Below are positions 1 through 7,687 of a DNA stretch of 41,211 nt, in pieces. The stretch is taken from the NCBI RefSeq assembly GCF_900104355.1, contig NZ_FNIY01000017.1:1-41211 (forward strand), read 5' to 3'. The stretch is from Phyllobacterium sp. OV277. GTDB taxonomy: Bacteria; Pseudomonadota; Alphaproteobacteria; Rhizobiales; Rhizobiaceae. Numbering within the stretch: the first letter of the stretch is position 1; every line of letters begins with the position of its first letter. The position numbers and the translations under genes are program-made. Under the pieces are notes generated by a model. That model made no database searches, was not told the origin of the DNA, and was given only the letters and a program-made list of their open reading frames with translations.

Positions 1-191
1 GCGGCGCGACAGTTGGATTGAGAAACGAAGAGAAGGCAGACTACAGGAGCAAGCTGCCACGGCTCTATTCACTGTCACCGGTCCGGGCTGCGATGGTGAA
101 GTCTCCGCCCTGCCCGGCGACGCACCTCGGCATCTCTCGGGATGACATTTCTACTTTGCATACAACGCGACATTTCTAAATTGCTGCCACA
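1..191. mobile_element. Probable worn terminal part of an IS21-like element
   Basis: Two 16-bp direct repeats that differ at two positions begin at 144 (GACATTTCTACTTTGC) and 169 (GACATTTCTAAATTGC), 25 bp apart, and the second is followed by GCTGCCACA ending at 191. Multiple internally repeated AAATGTC-type motifs with a terminus of the TG...CA type are typical of IS21-family ends; read on the minus strand this end would start TGTGG. No transposase gene can be read in 1-143 (short open stretches run in from the window edge but show no istB motif), so the element is either cut by the window edge or decayed. Family assignment is inference from the repeat pattern alone. Nothing else is recognised between here and 296. 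Confidence 0.35.
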
Positions 192-296
192 TTGTGTGTA
201 GCCGGGGTGGGTTCTATTCTGAAGTGCGACTTTGGCAGCATTGAATATCGCCCTGCTCGACCGGGAGCACAAGAGACTGCAAAGTTGACCTTCGCG

Positions 297-698
297 TCAG
301 ATCAGACTTGCGTGGAAGCGCTTGACCTCTTCCGCAAGACTTACCCAATGATGTTTGGATTGCTCGAAGATTGATAGGGTTGGCGCCGGGAAATTTGGAT
401 CGGCCAATGCACCGACAGCCACGCCAATCATTGCGGGTGCAGCATCAGGCTTCCAATAGACTGTCGAACCGCAGATCGGGCAAAAATACATGCGTACATT
501 GCGGCCACTTTCGGCAACGCGATTGAACTCTCTAGCCGCTCCCGAAATCTCGACGGTATCAGCCGCATAGAACGCGTTGACACTGAATGATGTGCCGGTT
601 CGCCGTTGGCAGGCTAAGCAATGACACACGGCAACCAGTTTTTCTGGCTCTCGCATTACAAGTCTGAGTGCGCCGCATACGCATTGGGCATTGGTCAT
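297..698 (-). CDS. GFA-family (glutathione-dependent formaldehyde-activating enzyme-like) zinc protein
   Basis: A 133-aa protein of the GFA/CENP-V fold. The zinc-binding cysteine sets are visible: CVCG near residues 7-10, CHCLACQRRTGTSF around 26-39 and CPICGS about 73-78, followed by the usual VYW and GALADP segments. Family members range from glutathione-dependent formaldehyde activation to proteins with no known activity; the sequence does not decide between them. The ATG is preceded by a strong GGAGG (minus strand, just above 698). It stands alone: the next gene downstream on the same strand is past the window edge, and the gene upstream is more than 300 bp away. Confidence 0.85.
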   Translation of the reverse strand: MTNAQCVCGALRLVMREPEKLVAVCHCLACQRRTGTSFSVNAFYAADTVEISGAAREFNRVAESGRNVRMYFCPICGSTVYWKPDAAPAMIGVAVGALADPNFPAPTLSIFEQSKHHWVSLAEEVKRFHASLI

Positions 699-1011
699 GG
701 AAAATCCTCCGTCTTTCTCGGTGAGATCATTTTTGGGATGTGAGATGAGGCGCAGTGCAAACCGCCGTTATAGCTGGCGGCGCGTGGAAAGTGACCCGTC
801 GCGGATCAGGATGCGCAGCGCCAAGAATTATCCAGCTTCACGGAACTGTCAATAAGAAGGCTCCGCAAAGGGTCGAAAGTTCCGGTACGTGATGGTGTCT
901 TAATCAAAGTGAGAAAGCGAGAGCCGGGGAATTGACCGGATCGCCACGGATCGGCATGCCTCACCTCGATCCGTTATTGGCAGTCTTTGCGAGTGCAGCC
1001 AACCGCCCCCG
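699..1011. other. Intergenic stretch without a recognisable gene
   Basis: A 313-bp gap between the GFA gene and the ridA-like gene, both on the minus strand. It carries the GFA gene's ribosome binding site at its left end and several GGATCG/CGATCC repeats around 940-973 that could pair after the ridA-like gene, but there is no T tract, so a terminator is not claimed. No convincing small ORF or RNA was seen. Confidence 0.5.
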
Positions 1012-1500
1012 CTAATCGAGCACGACCACCGCTTCCACTTCGAACAGCATGGGGTCAATTGCGAGTTTGGGAACGGGAATCAGAGTCTGCGCCGGTAGCG
1101 CCTTGCCAAACACTTCCTTGACGTTCCTGGTCAACACTTCAAGCTTGGACATATCGTGATCGACCACGAAGACTGTGAGCTTGGCGACCTGGTCCGGTCT
1201 GGCACCGAGCGCATCGAGGGCGGCGTGCAGATTTGCGTAGGCCTGCTTAACCTGAACAGCGAAGTCGGGCGATAAGGCTCCCGTACTGTCTTGACCGCCC
1301 TGCCCGGAGATGTAGGCCACACGGCCTCCGCGCGGCGTGATCACCGCCGTGCTATAGCCGTTCGGCGACGGGTCATAGAGGGTGTGTGGATTGACGATGG
1401 TCAGCTTGAGATCATTCTCATTTGCTGTCGCCGCCGTGGGAATTCCTATGGTCATGATGATTAGCCCTCCGATAAGCAGCTTCTTGATTGCGCGTGACAT
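1012..1500 (-). CDS. Exported RidA/YjgF-family protein lacking the catalytic Arg
   Basis: A 162-aa Rid-family protein with an N-terminal signal peptide (KK at 6-7, hydrophobic stretch about 8-20, likely cut after ATA near residue 26), so it should be periplasmic, unlike cytosolic RidA. The C-terminal Rid signature is present (LPAQT at 135-139, FEVEAVVV at 153-160), with the conserved Glu at 156. In RidA proper the motif is PAR[ST], and the Arg binds the carboxylate of the imine substrate during 2-aminoacrylate/2-iminobutyrate hydrolysis. Here that residue is Gln138, so classic deaminase activity is unlikely; Rid subfamilies without this Arg exist and are mostly uncharacterised. It is transcribed divergently from a TetR regulator with operators between them, so control by that regulator is likely. 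Confidence 0.8.
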   Translation of the reverse strand: MSRAIKKLLIGGLIIMTIGIPTAATANENDLKLTIVNPHTLYDPSPNGYSTAVITPRGGRVAYISGQGGQDSTGALSPDFAVQVKQAYANLHAALDALGARPDQVAKLTVFVVDHDMSKLEVLTRNVKEVFGKALPAQTLIPVPKLAIDPMLFEVEAVVVLD

Positions 1501-1554
1501 GATTTTCTCTTGGCTCTGCCCATTGCGAGCAATGTTTCCCCGCGGCTGGCATGA

Positions 1555-1626
1555 TTGAACTTTGACCCATATGACCCATATAATGGCTAGTACACTGTAC
1601 GATACATTATATAGTACGTTGTACGA
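1555..1626. promoter_or_regulatory. Divergent promoter with duplicated TetR-type operator
   Basis: Two near-identical 14-bp elements, AGTACACTGTACGA (1589-1602) and AGTACGTTGTACGA (1613-1626), each contain GTAC-N3-GTAC and lie 24 bp apart. A plus-strand promoter TTGAAC (1555-1560), N18, TATAAT (1579-1584) would start the tetR transcript at the first element. A minus-strand TATAAT (1611-1606) for the ridA-like gene lies between the two elements. One dimer pair could therefore block both promoters. Binding by the adjacent TetR protein is inference from position and symmetry. Confidence 0.6.
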
Positions 1627-1697
1627 GTCAACCGTTCAAGATCGACATTCATCGTGTTGCCAGTCAAAATCGACGTTCTGAACAGTGAGGAAAACAG

Positions 1698-2369
1698 ATG
1701 GCTGCCAAACGTAGCGATACTCCGGGCAAGCGGGCTCAGCCCATGCAGGATCGCAGTGAACCACCCCTCTCCATGGAACGTATCGCGGCGACTGCGGTGG
1801 AACTGCTGGACGCGCAGGGAGTCAGTGGATTGACGATGCGCAAGCTGGCTGATCGCCTCGGCTCGGGCGTGATGAGCCTCTATTGGCACGTTGACAACAA
1901 GGAGGATGTCTTTGATCTGGCGCTCAATCTGGTGCTTGAATATCACGGACCGCCGCAAGTGGATAAGTCGCAAGACTGGCGCGCAGAAGTCGTTCATATG
2001 CTCGAAGACTGGCGCGCCAGCATGCTGCGCCATCCCTGGTCGGCATCCCTGTTGCCGCGCCGGGCGCTCGGCCAAAACATCCTCAATCGTCTGGAACTGC
2101 TGAGCAAGATCCTGTCCGGAGCCGGTGTAGCGGACGCAGATCTGAACATTGCGATATGGTCGCTCTGGAACTATGTAATGGGCGCTACCATCACCCGGGC
2201 GAGTTTCGACCTTACGGACGATGACATGGCTGCTGGGCAGCAACGCCTGACACGTCTCAGTGAACACTACCCGACAATCGAACGCTCTCGTCTGCTTTTG
2301 GATAATGATTGGGATGGTGCATTCAGAAAGGGCCTCGACTTCCTGCTCGATGGCCTTTCTCCCAGATAA
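1698..2369 (+). CDS. TetR/AcrR-family transcriptional regulator
   Basis: A 223-aa regulator with an N-terminal TetR helix-turn-helix at about residues 27-72 (MERIAATAVELL, then LTMRKLADRLG and MSLYWHVDNKEDV). The C-terminal half has the tetracycline-repressor-type ligand domain layout (TetR_C class), with several Trp residues near 82-110 and 160-166. The start is supported by GAGGAAAACAG directly before the ATG. It is divergent from the exported RidA-like gene and the intergenic operators suit autoregulation plus repression of that gene. The ligand is unknown. Confidence 0.85.
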   Translation: MAAKRSDTPGKRAQPMQDRSEPPLSMERIAATAVELLDAQGVSGLTMRKLADRLGSGVMSLYWHVDNKEDVFDLALNLVLEYHGPPQVDKSQDWRAEVVHMLEDWRASMLRHPWSASLLPRRALGQNILNRLELLSKILSGAGVADADLNIAIWSLWNYVMGATITRASFDLTDDDMAAGQQRLTRLSEHYPTIERSRLLLDNDWDGAFRKGLDFLLDGLSPR

Positions 2370-2416
2370 ACACAATAGACCGCCCTCGGTCACAGGACGA
2401 AACAGTAACGGCTGGG

Positions 2417-2499
2417 GTTATAATGTTTCCGCGAAAACATTATAACGACTTGCGAAGGCCTGCCAATCGGTTATAATGTTTTCGCGCAAACATTATAAC
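2417..2499. promoter_or_regulatory. Two 30-bp palindromes overlapping a promoter -10 box
   Basis: Copies at 2417-2446 and 2470-2499, 53 bp apart (about five helical turns). Both have outer arms GTTATAATGTTT and AAACATTATAAC around a CG-rich centre, and each departs from perfect two-fold symmetry by one base pair, at different positions (2429 and 2487). The left arm of the second copy contains TATAAT (2472-2477), preceded at 16 bp by TTGCGA (2450-2455), giving a plausible promoter with the operator over its -10 box, 12 bp upstream of the nucleotidyltransferase ATG. In RNA the second copy would form a hairpin just before the start codon. No regulator gene for these sites is adjacent. Confidence 0.7.
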
Positions 2500-2510
2500 T
2501 GGACAACATC

Positions 2511-3608
2511 ATGCTCAAAGAGATCGATCTGGTCTATCGGACGATGTTTGCAGAACTTGGTCAGCGAACACTCGATGCGAACTTCAAGGCAGACTTTGCG
2601 ATCACGGGACGGTTTGTAACCGTAACCGTCAAGGGCAATGAGTACTGGTATTTTGACACGCCAACGGACAGTGGCGACAAGCGGACTTATGTTGGCCCCA
2701 AGAGCGACGCGGAAATCTCAAAGCGCGTTGCTGCCTTTCAGGAAATCAAAGATGATTTGCGGGCCCGGCGGAAACTGGTTTCGACGCTGACACGCGACGC
2801 CGGAATGACCTCACCGGAACGGTTCACCGGAGACATTGTGGAAATCTTGGCCAATGCCGGACTTTTCAGGCTGAGGTCAGTCCTTGTAGGAACCGTCGCT
2901 TTCCAGACCTACTCTGGCGTACTTGGCATCAAACTGCCTTCAGCAGTCATGCAGACGGGCGATGCGGATTTTGCCCAGTTTCATTCGATTTCCACGGCTG
3001 TCGGTGACACTATTCCGCCAGTTCTCGACGTCTTGCGTCAGATCGATCCGTCATTTCGCAAAGTCCCGCATCAAAGCGGCAATCTCACGACGCAATTTGA
3101 GAACGCAAAAAAGTACAAGGTGGAGTTTCTCACGCCAAACACCGGAAGCGATGACTTTGCCAGCAAACCCGCCAGTATGCCGGCACTCGGCGGAGCGGCA
3201 GCAGAACCACTACGCTTTCTCGACTATCTGATCCATGAACCCGTGCGCACCGTATTGCTGCACAAGAGCGGCGTATCGGTGAATGTACCTGCACCGGAAC
3301 GCTATGCGGTTCACAAACTTATCGTCGCGTCGCGCCGCCGGAGTGATGACAACGGCATCAGCAAACGCGATAAGGATGCTCAGCAGGCCGCCCTGTTGTG
3401 TGAAGCATTGATAACCGCCCGTCGCCAGTCTGATCTGGCCATTGCCTATGCCGAAGCTTGGGAAAGAGGCCAAGCCTGGCAGGAAGGCATCACGCGCGGC
3501 TGGAGCTTTATCGCAGAACGGCAAAGGACAAGCTTGATCACCGGACTGGCGAAGGGCATGGGCGATATAGGGCTGGACCCTGCCAGTTATGGGCTCAATA
3601 TTAATTAG
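2511..3608 (+). CDS. GSU2403-type nucleotidyltransferase-fold protein, AbiEii/MNT-like
   Basis: A 365-aa protein with a nucleotidyltransferase core in its middle: GT at 127-128 followed by TGDADFA at 149-155 (metal-binding D151 and D153), a possible third acidic residue at E205, and a C-terminal E263...K269...RRR (275-277)...KRDKDA (285-290) stretch resembling the KxxxR...RD part of AbiEii-type toxins. The N-terminal 110 residues are family-specific and of unknown function. No good ribosome binding site precedes the ATG. It is not flanked by an AbiEi-like antitoxin or other partner. Its promoter is covered by two long palindromes. Possible roles are a toxin/defence nucleotidyltransferase or a tRNA/protein-modifying enzyme; the sequence alone does not decide. 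Confidence 0.7.
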   Translation: MLKEIDLVYRTMFAELGQRTLDANFKADFAITGRFVTVTVKGNEYWYFDTPTDSGDKRTYVGPKSDAEISKRVAAFQEIKDDLRARRKLVSTLTRDAGMTSPERFTGDIVEILANAGLFRLRSVLVGTVAFQTYSGVLGIKLPSAVMQTGDADFAQFHSISTAVGDTIPPVLDVLRQIDPSFRKVPHQSGNLTTQFENAKKYKVEFLTPNTGSDDFASKPASMPALGGAAAEPLRFLDYLIHEPVRTVLLHKSGVSVNVPAPERYAVHKLIVASRRRSDDNGISKRDKDAQQAALLCEALITARRQSDLAIAYAEAWERGQAWQEGITRGWSFIAERQRTSLITGLAKGMGDIGLDPASYGLNIN

Positions 3609-3663
3609 ATCACCCCATGCTACGATAAAGAATGATCAATATTCAACGCCCGGAGTACCGGTC

Positions 3664-4074
3664 ATGCTGTTGTCGAACTATCTTTTCTTTACAACGTCTT
3701 GCGAACAGGCTCTCGCCTTCTACACTCACTGTGGACTAGGCCGGATCACCGAAGAACTACGGTATGGGGCAAACGGCATGCCTGTGCGCACCGAAGCCAT
3801 GCGCGGCAAAATCATGCATTCACGCTTCGAGGGTCCGGGTGTTCTCTTCTACGCCTCGGACAATGACGATGCCGAAACCATGCGCGGCTCCGCCCATATG
3901 CTTGTCATAGAAGACCGCGATGAAGCGGAAAGACTGTTCACACGTCTCGCCGCTGGCGGAACGATCACCACGCCATTCGGGCTTCAGGTATGGGGCGACT
4001 TCTTTGGCAAGCTGACAGACCAGTTTGACGTGCAATGGATGATCAATGTCCCGACACAGGCCAAAGCGGACTAA
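3664..4074 (+). CDS. VOC-family (glyoxalase/PhnB-like) protein
   Basis: A 136-aa protein of the PhnB-like branch of the vicinal oxygen chelate fold: NYLFFTTSCEQALAFY at the N-terminus, HSRFEGPGVLFYASD in the middle and a C-terminal GDFFGKLTDQFDVQW segment typical of the family. The start at 3664 was chosen because GGAG lies about nine bases upstream; a longer frame would begin inside the preceding gene. PhnB-like proteins are often annotated as glyoxalase or bleomycin-resistance-like without known substrate. It follows the nucleotidyltransferase by 55 bp on the same strand and converges on the cystine transporter. Confidence 0.8.
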   Translation: MLLSNYLFFTTSCEQALAFYTHCGLGRITEELRYGANGMPVRTEAMRGKIMHSRFEGPGVLFYASDNDDAETMRGSAHMLVIEDRDEAERLFTRLAAGGTITTPFGLQVWGDFFGKLTDQFDVQWMINVPTQAKAD

Positions 4075-4080
4075 CCAGCC

Positions 4081-4857
4081 TCAAATGCCCTCGCCGTGCG
4101 TATGCTGCCCCTCATGGGTCAATGTCGCAATAAAACGCTTTGTGCGCTCCTGCTTCGGCTGGGTGAAGATGTCGTGCGACGTGCCGGTTTCAACGATAAC
4201 GCCGCCATCGAGCACGATCGCCTGATTGGCAATGCGCGAAGCCAGACGCAGATCATGCGTTGCCATAACCATGGTCGTGCCCTCCCGTGCCAGTTGCGCC
4301 AACACGTCAACAACCTCGCCTGACAGTTCCGGATCAAGCGCCGATGTCGGCTCATCACAAAGCAGGATTTTCGGCGATGGTGCCAATGCGCGGGCAATCG
4401 CCACACGCTGTTGTTGACCACCCGATAGCGTTGATGGCCAGACGTCAGCCTTATGCGCCAGACCGACTTTCTCAAGCAGCATCAGAGCCCGCTCGCGCGC
4501 TTTCTCCTTTGGCCATTTCAAAACGGTCGTCAGGCCTTCCGTGACATTCTCGATAACAGTGCGATGCGGAAAAAGCTGGAAGTTCTGGAACACCATGCCC
4601 GAATGCCGACGCACCGACTGAACAGCCTTGGTCGTGACTTTGACACCCGGCTGAAATTCCAGCCTGTCACCGTCGATTTCCACGGAACCGGATGTTGGAA
4701 TTTCCAGAAGGTTCATGCAGCGCAGCAGTGTGCTTTTGCCGCCGCCCGATGGCCCGACAAGCGCCATGACAGAACCTTCGGCGATACTCAGGGAGACGTT
4801 CTTGAGGACCGTGAGATCACCAAAGCGTTTCTCGATATTCCTCAGTTCAATCATCAT
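4081..4857 (-). CDS. tcyN: Amino-acid ABC transporter ATP-binding protein, likely L-cystine
   Basis: A 258-aa PAAT-type ATPase. Visible motifs are Walker A GPSGGGKST, signature LSGGQQQRVAIARAL, Walker B ILLCDEPTSALD and the switch His in MATHDLR. It energises import through the membrane protein encoded just upstream, with which it overlaps by 4 bp (ATGA). Substrate assignment rests on the binding protein of the same operon, which resembles FliY/TcyJ; the ATPase itself would fit any polar amino acid system. Confidence 0.85.
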   Translation of the reverse strand: MMIELRNIEKRFGDLTVLKNVSLSIAEGSVMALVGPSGGGKSTLLRCMNLLEIPTSGSVEIDGDRLEFQPGVKVTTKAVQSVRRHSGMVFQNFQLFPHRTVIENVTEGLTTVLKWPKEKARERALMLLEKVGLAHKADVWPSTLSGGQQQRVAIARALAPSPKILLCDEPTSALDPELSGEVVDVLAQLAREGTTMVMATHDLRLASRIANQAIVLDGGVIVETGTSHDIFTQPKQERTKRFIATLTHEGQHTHGEGI

Positions 4858-5534
4858 GACCGTGCCTCCAGAAATCCGCCATAACGATTGAGACGGGTTT
4901 CAAGCCGTGCCTGCAACGACGACAGGACCGAACTCAGGATGAGATAGATAATCGCCGCCTCCACATAGAGGATGAGCGGCTCATAGGTGGTGGCAACAAT
5001 GCGTTGTGCCGCCTGAAACATCTCTGGAACCGTGATGGCCGCCGCCAGCGACGTATCCTTGACGAGCGAAATAAACGTGTTCGACAATGGCGGCACAGCA
5101 ACGCGCGCCGCCTGTGGCAAGATCGTGCGGCGCATGGCCTGAGACCATGTCATGCCGATGGAATAAGCGGCTTCCCACTGTCCACGCGGTACGGACGAAA
5201 TCACAGCACGCAGGATTTCCGACGTATAGGCACCGATGTTGAGGGTGAAACCGATCAATGCAGCGGTAAAGGCGTCAAGCACGATGCCGACACTGGGAAG
5301 CCCGTAGAAAATAAGAAAGAGCTGCACCAGCAGCGGCGTGCCACGGATGATCCAAACGTAAAACTTGACAATGGCGGCAAAGGGCCAGGCAGCAAACAGC
5401 CGGACAAGCGCTGCAATCAAACCCACAGCCAATCCCAGTACAAACGACAGAAGTGTCAGCGGAATGGTGAAAATCAACCCGGCCCATAGCAACGGTCCAA
5501 GCGATTCAAGCATCAGTGTCAGCCAATGGGACAA
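4854..5534 (-). CDS. tcyL: Amino-acid ABC transporter permease, likely L-cystine
   Basis: A HisM/YecS-type inner-membrane permease with about five membrane helices, the RGTPLLVQLF segment and the EAA loop EAAYSIGMTWSQAMRRTILPQA that contacts the ATPase. The frame has no ATG at its start. A TTG at 5534 with AAGGGAG eight to nine bases upstream is the best supported start; another in-frame TTG lies at 5558 and the first ATG at 5513. It follows the binding-protein gene after a stem-loop and overlaps the ATPase gene, forming a three-gene operon. Confidence 0.82.
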   Translation of the reverse strand: MSHWLTLMLESLGPLLWAGLIFTIPLTLLSFVLGLAVGLIAALVRLFAAWPFAAIVKFYVWIIRGTPLLVQLFLIFYGLPSVGIVLDAFTAALIGFTLNIGAYTSEILRAVISSVPRGQWEAAYSIGMTWSQAMRRTILPQAARVAVPPLSNTFISLVKDTSLAAAITVPEMFQAAQRIVATTYEPLILYVEAAIIYLILSSVLSSLQARLETRLNRYGGFLEARS

Positions 5535-5559
5535 GGCCGCGTCTCCCTTAAAAGGCAAA

Positions 5560-5583
5560 GGCAGGGAGTATCATCCCCCTGCC
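5560..5583 (-). terminator. Intercistronic stem-loop after the binding-protein gene
   Basis: On the minus strand GGCAGGG and CCCTGCC pair in a perfect 7-bp stem around a 10-nt loop, followed by TTTGCCTTTT. It sits between the binding-protein stop and the permease start. Such structures commonly lower permease/ATPase expression relative to the binding protein, by partial termination or by protecting the upstream mRNA; which applies here is not known. Confidence 0.5.
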
Positions 5584-5619
5584 CTCTTAGAGCGTACTTT
5601 TTTCGAAGCGTAAACAGTC

Positions 5620-6405
5620 TTACTTCGAAACGTCCGCGCCGAAATACTTGTCGGCAATCTGCTTGTACGTGCCGTCAGCCTTGATGGTTTCGAGTGCCTT
5701 GTTGATGGCTGCAAGCAGGTCCGGCTCGCCCTTGCGGATGATGATGCCGGAGAAATCAGCATTCTCCTGCGTTGCCGCGATTTTCACGTTGGCGTCGGGC
5801 TTGTGCTTCTTGAAATCGAGGAAGGACAGGCTGTCATTGATCGTGGCATCGGCGCGGCCACTGAGCAGCAGCTGGATCGACTGGTCAAAACCATCAGTGC
5901 CAACAAGGTCTGCGCCATTGGCCTGCGCGATCTTGCCGAAATTGCTCGACAGAGACTGGGCAGATTTTTTGCCCTTGAGGTCGGCAAAGGTCTTGATATC
6001 GGTATTGTCGCCCTTGGTAATCAACACGGCCTTGGAGGCAATATAGGGCTCGGAGAAATCATACTTCGCCTTGCGTGCGTCCGTGATACCAACCTGATTG
6101 ATCACGGTGTCATAACGCTTGGCATCGAGGCCAGCGATCAGACCATCCCACTTGCCTTCGAGGAACTCTGCTTTCACGCCAAGGTTCTTGGCAACAGCCT
6201 CGCCGATTTCCACATCGAAGCCGACAAGCTTGCCCGCAGCATCGTGATAGGTGAACGGCGCATAGGTGCCTTCCGTGCCGATCTTCAGCACGCCGGCTGT
6301 CTTGATCTGCTCAAGGTTCGATTGCGCCTGCGCCTGAGTCTGCATCGGCACGATGGCCAGAGCCTGCATTGCACCAACAACGAGTAGGGATTTGAGCCAA
6401 TTCAT
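5620..6405 (-). CDS. tcyJ: Periplasmic binding protein, FliY/TcyJ-like, likely L-cystine
   Basis: A 261-aa type 2 periplasmic binding protein with a signal peptide (MNWLKSLLVVGAMQALAIV..., cut near AQA at 26-28). It shares characteristic stretches with E. coli FliY as known to me: GTEGTYAPF, GKLVGFDVE, KWDGLIAGLDAKRYD, VINQVGITDARK and the C-terminal KYFGADVSK. The amino-acid-binding pair is intact: Arg111 (ITDARK) for the carboxylate and Asp191 (GRADATIND) for the amine. Start 6405 was chosen for the signal peptide and the GGAAA upstream; the frame stays open to 6588 without a plausible start. Its own promoter is expected in the 185-bp gap before it. Confidence 0.82.
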   Translation of the reverse strand: MNWLKSLLVVGAMQALAIVPMQTQAQAQSNLEQIKTAGVLKIGTEGTYAPFTYHDAAGKLVGFDVEIGEAVAKNLGVKAEFLEGKWDGLIAGLDAKRYDTVINQVGITDARKAKYDFSEPYIASKAVLITKGDNTDIKTFADLKGKKSAQSLSSNFGKIAQANGADLVGTDGFDQSIQLLLSGRADATINDSLSFLDFKKHKPDANVKIAATQENADFSGIIIRKGEPDLLAAINKALETIKADGTYKQIADKYFGADVSK

Positions 6406-6508
6406 TTTTTTGTTTCCATCCAGAGTTTTCGAGCCTTTCGGCGATGATTGGAAAATGTCACTTTGCCTTGAGGATGCATAGGCACTATTCGCTGTCACAA
6501 GACGCGAA

Positions 6509-6530
6509 TTTGTGAATTTAATACCACAAA
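6509..6530. promoter_or_regulatory. Inverted repeat upstream of the cystine transporter
   Basis: TTTGTG and CACAAA flank ten bases (22 bp in all), about 105 bp before the binding-protein start, in an AT-rich promoter-like stretch. It has the size of a dimeric regulator site (a LysR-type protein would fit the long spacer) but no regulator gene is adjacent to name it. Confidence 0.35.
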
Positions 6531-6590
6531 CAGCCGATACAAGGAAAAATAATTCCTCGCATAGAATGAGGTGAGAACAGTGATTCAACC

Positions 6591-7670
6591 TCAGGCGGCA
6601 GGATCAATCCTCTGCCCGGTAGCGGGATTGAAAACATGCACATCCCCGGCCTTGATCCCGATGTTCATTGTGTCACCCGGCTTCCGGTCGGTTCGTCCCA
6701 TCGCATAGATACAAACCTGCAAATCAGCCAGAGTTGTGTAGAACTGGGTTGAGAGGCCCAGAGGCTCGATAACCTGGATTTTGGCCTTCAAAGTATCCGC
6801 GCTTCCGACTTCAATATTCTCCGGGCGGATGCCGATTGTTACCCGTTCGCCGTCTTCAACAAGCAATCGCGGATCAATGGCAATTGTCTGGCCATCGCTA
6901 AGCTGCGCTTCGACTTCAGTATTGTTGCGACTGACGACGGCGGGCAGAAAATTCATGCCCGGAGACCCGATAAAGCCCGCCACAAAAAGATTGGCGGGAT
7001 GATCGTAAAGATCAAGCGGCGTCCCCACCTGTTGGATCACACCATCATGCATTACCACAATGCGGTCGGCCATGGTCATGGCTTCCACCTGATCATGGGT
7101 GACATAAACGGAGGTGGTTTTCAGCTGCTGGTGTAGCGCCTTGATCTCGGTGCGCATGTGAACACGCAGTTTCGCGTCGAGATTGGACAGCGGTTCATCA
7201 AAGAGAAACACTTGCGGATCACGCACTATGGCCCGGCCCATGGCAACGCGCTGACGCTGGCCGCCTGAAAGCTGACGCGGCAGACGCTGCAGGAAGACAT
7301 CCAGCCCCAGCCGTTTGGCTGCGGCGCCAACCCGGTCGAACACCAGCTCCTTGGCGGTTTTGCGCAACATCAGGCTGAAGCCCATATTGGATGCCACATC
7401 CATATGCGGATAAAGCGCATAGGACTGGAACACCATGGCGATATCGCGATCCTTTGGCGCGACATCATTGACGACGCGCTCGCCGATACGGATTTCACCG
7501 GCCGAAATCTCTTCAAGCCCCGCAATCATGCGCAGCAGAGTAGACTTGCCGCATCCGGACGGGCCGACAAGCACCACAAACTCGCCATCGGCAATGGAAA
7601 GGTCCACTGCCGACAGCACGTTCATCGCGCCATAATTTTTCTGAACATTGGTAATGGTGACGGAAGCCAT
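6591..7670 (-). CDS. CUT1-type ABC transporter ATP-binding protein (UgpC/MalK-like)
   Basis: A 359-aa ATPase with Walker A GPSGCGKST, signature LSGGQRQRVAMGRAI, Walker B FLFDEPLSNLDA and H-loop THDQVEAMTMADR, followed by the C-terminal TOBE/regulatory domain (FIGSPGMNFLPA onward) that marks the MalK/UgpC group used by sugar and glycerol-phosphate importers. It is the last gene of the run regulator, PLP enzyme, binding protein, two permeases, ATPase. The genetic link to a PLP lyase makes the true substrate uncertain. Confidence 0.88.
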   Translation of the reverse strand: MASVTITNVQKNYGAMNVLSAVDLSIADGEFVVLVGPSGCGKSTLLRMIAGLEEISAGEIRIGERVVNDVAPKDRDIAMVFQSYALYPHMDVASNMGFSLMLRKTAKELVFDRVGAAAKRLGLDVFLQRLPRQLSGGQRQRVAMGRAIVRDPQVFLFDEPLSNLDAKLRVHMRTEIKALHQQLKTTSVYVTHDQVEAMTMADRIVVMHDGVIQQVGTPLDLYDHPANLFVAGFIGSPGMNFLPAVVSRNNTEVEAQLSDGQTIAIDPRLLVEDGERVTIGIRPENIEVGSADTLKAKIQVIEPLGLSTQFYTTLADLQVCIYAMGRTDRKPGDTMNIGIKAGDVHVFNPATGQRIDPAA

Positions 7671-7687
7671 GAGCTTATCTCTTTCGA

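Noticed and set aside
2..179. Open frames running in from the left edge as the end of a transposase gene
   Set aside because: Two short frames stay open but neither shows a transposase or IstB motif, so no CDS is called.
1587..2393. A 268-codon minus-strand open frame opposite the TetR gene
   Set aside because: It lies wholly antisense to a clear TetR regulator, shows no family motif and starts inside the divergent promoter; it is a shadow of the coding strand's codon bias.
6509..6530. CRP-like site at the cystine transporter promoter (TGTGA...CCACA)
   Set aside because: Spacing between half-sites is eight instead of six bases and the right half is not TCACA, so only a generic inverted repeat is reported.
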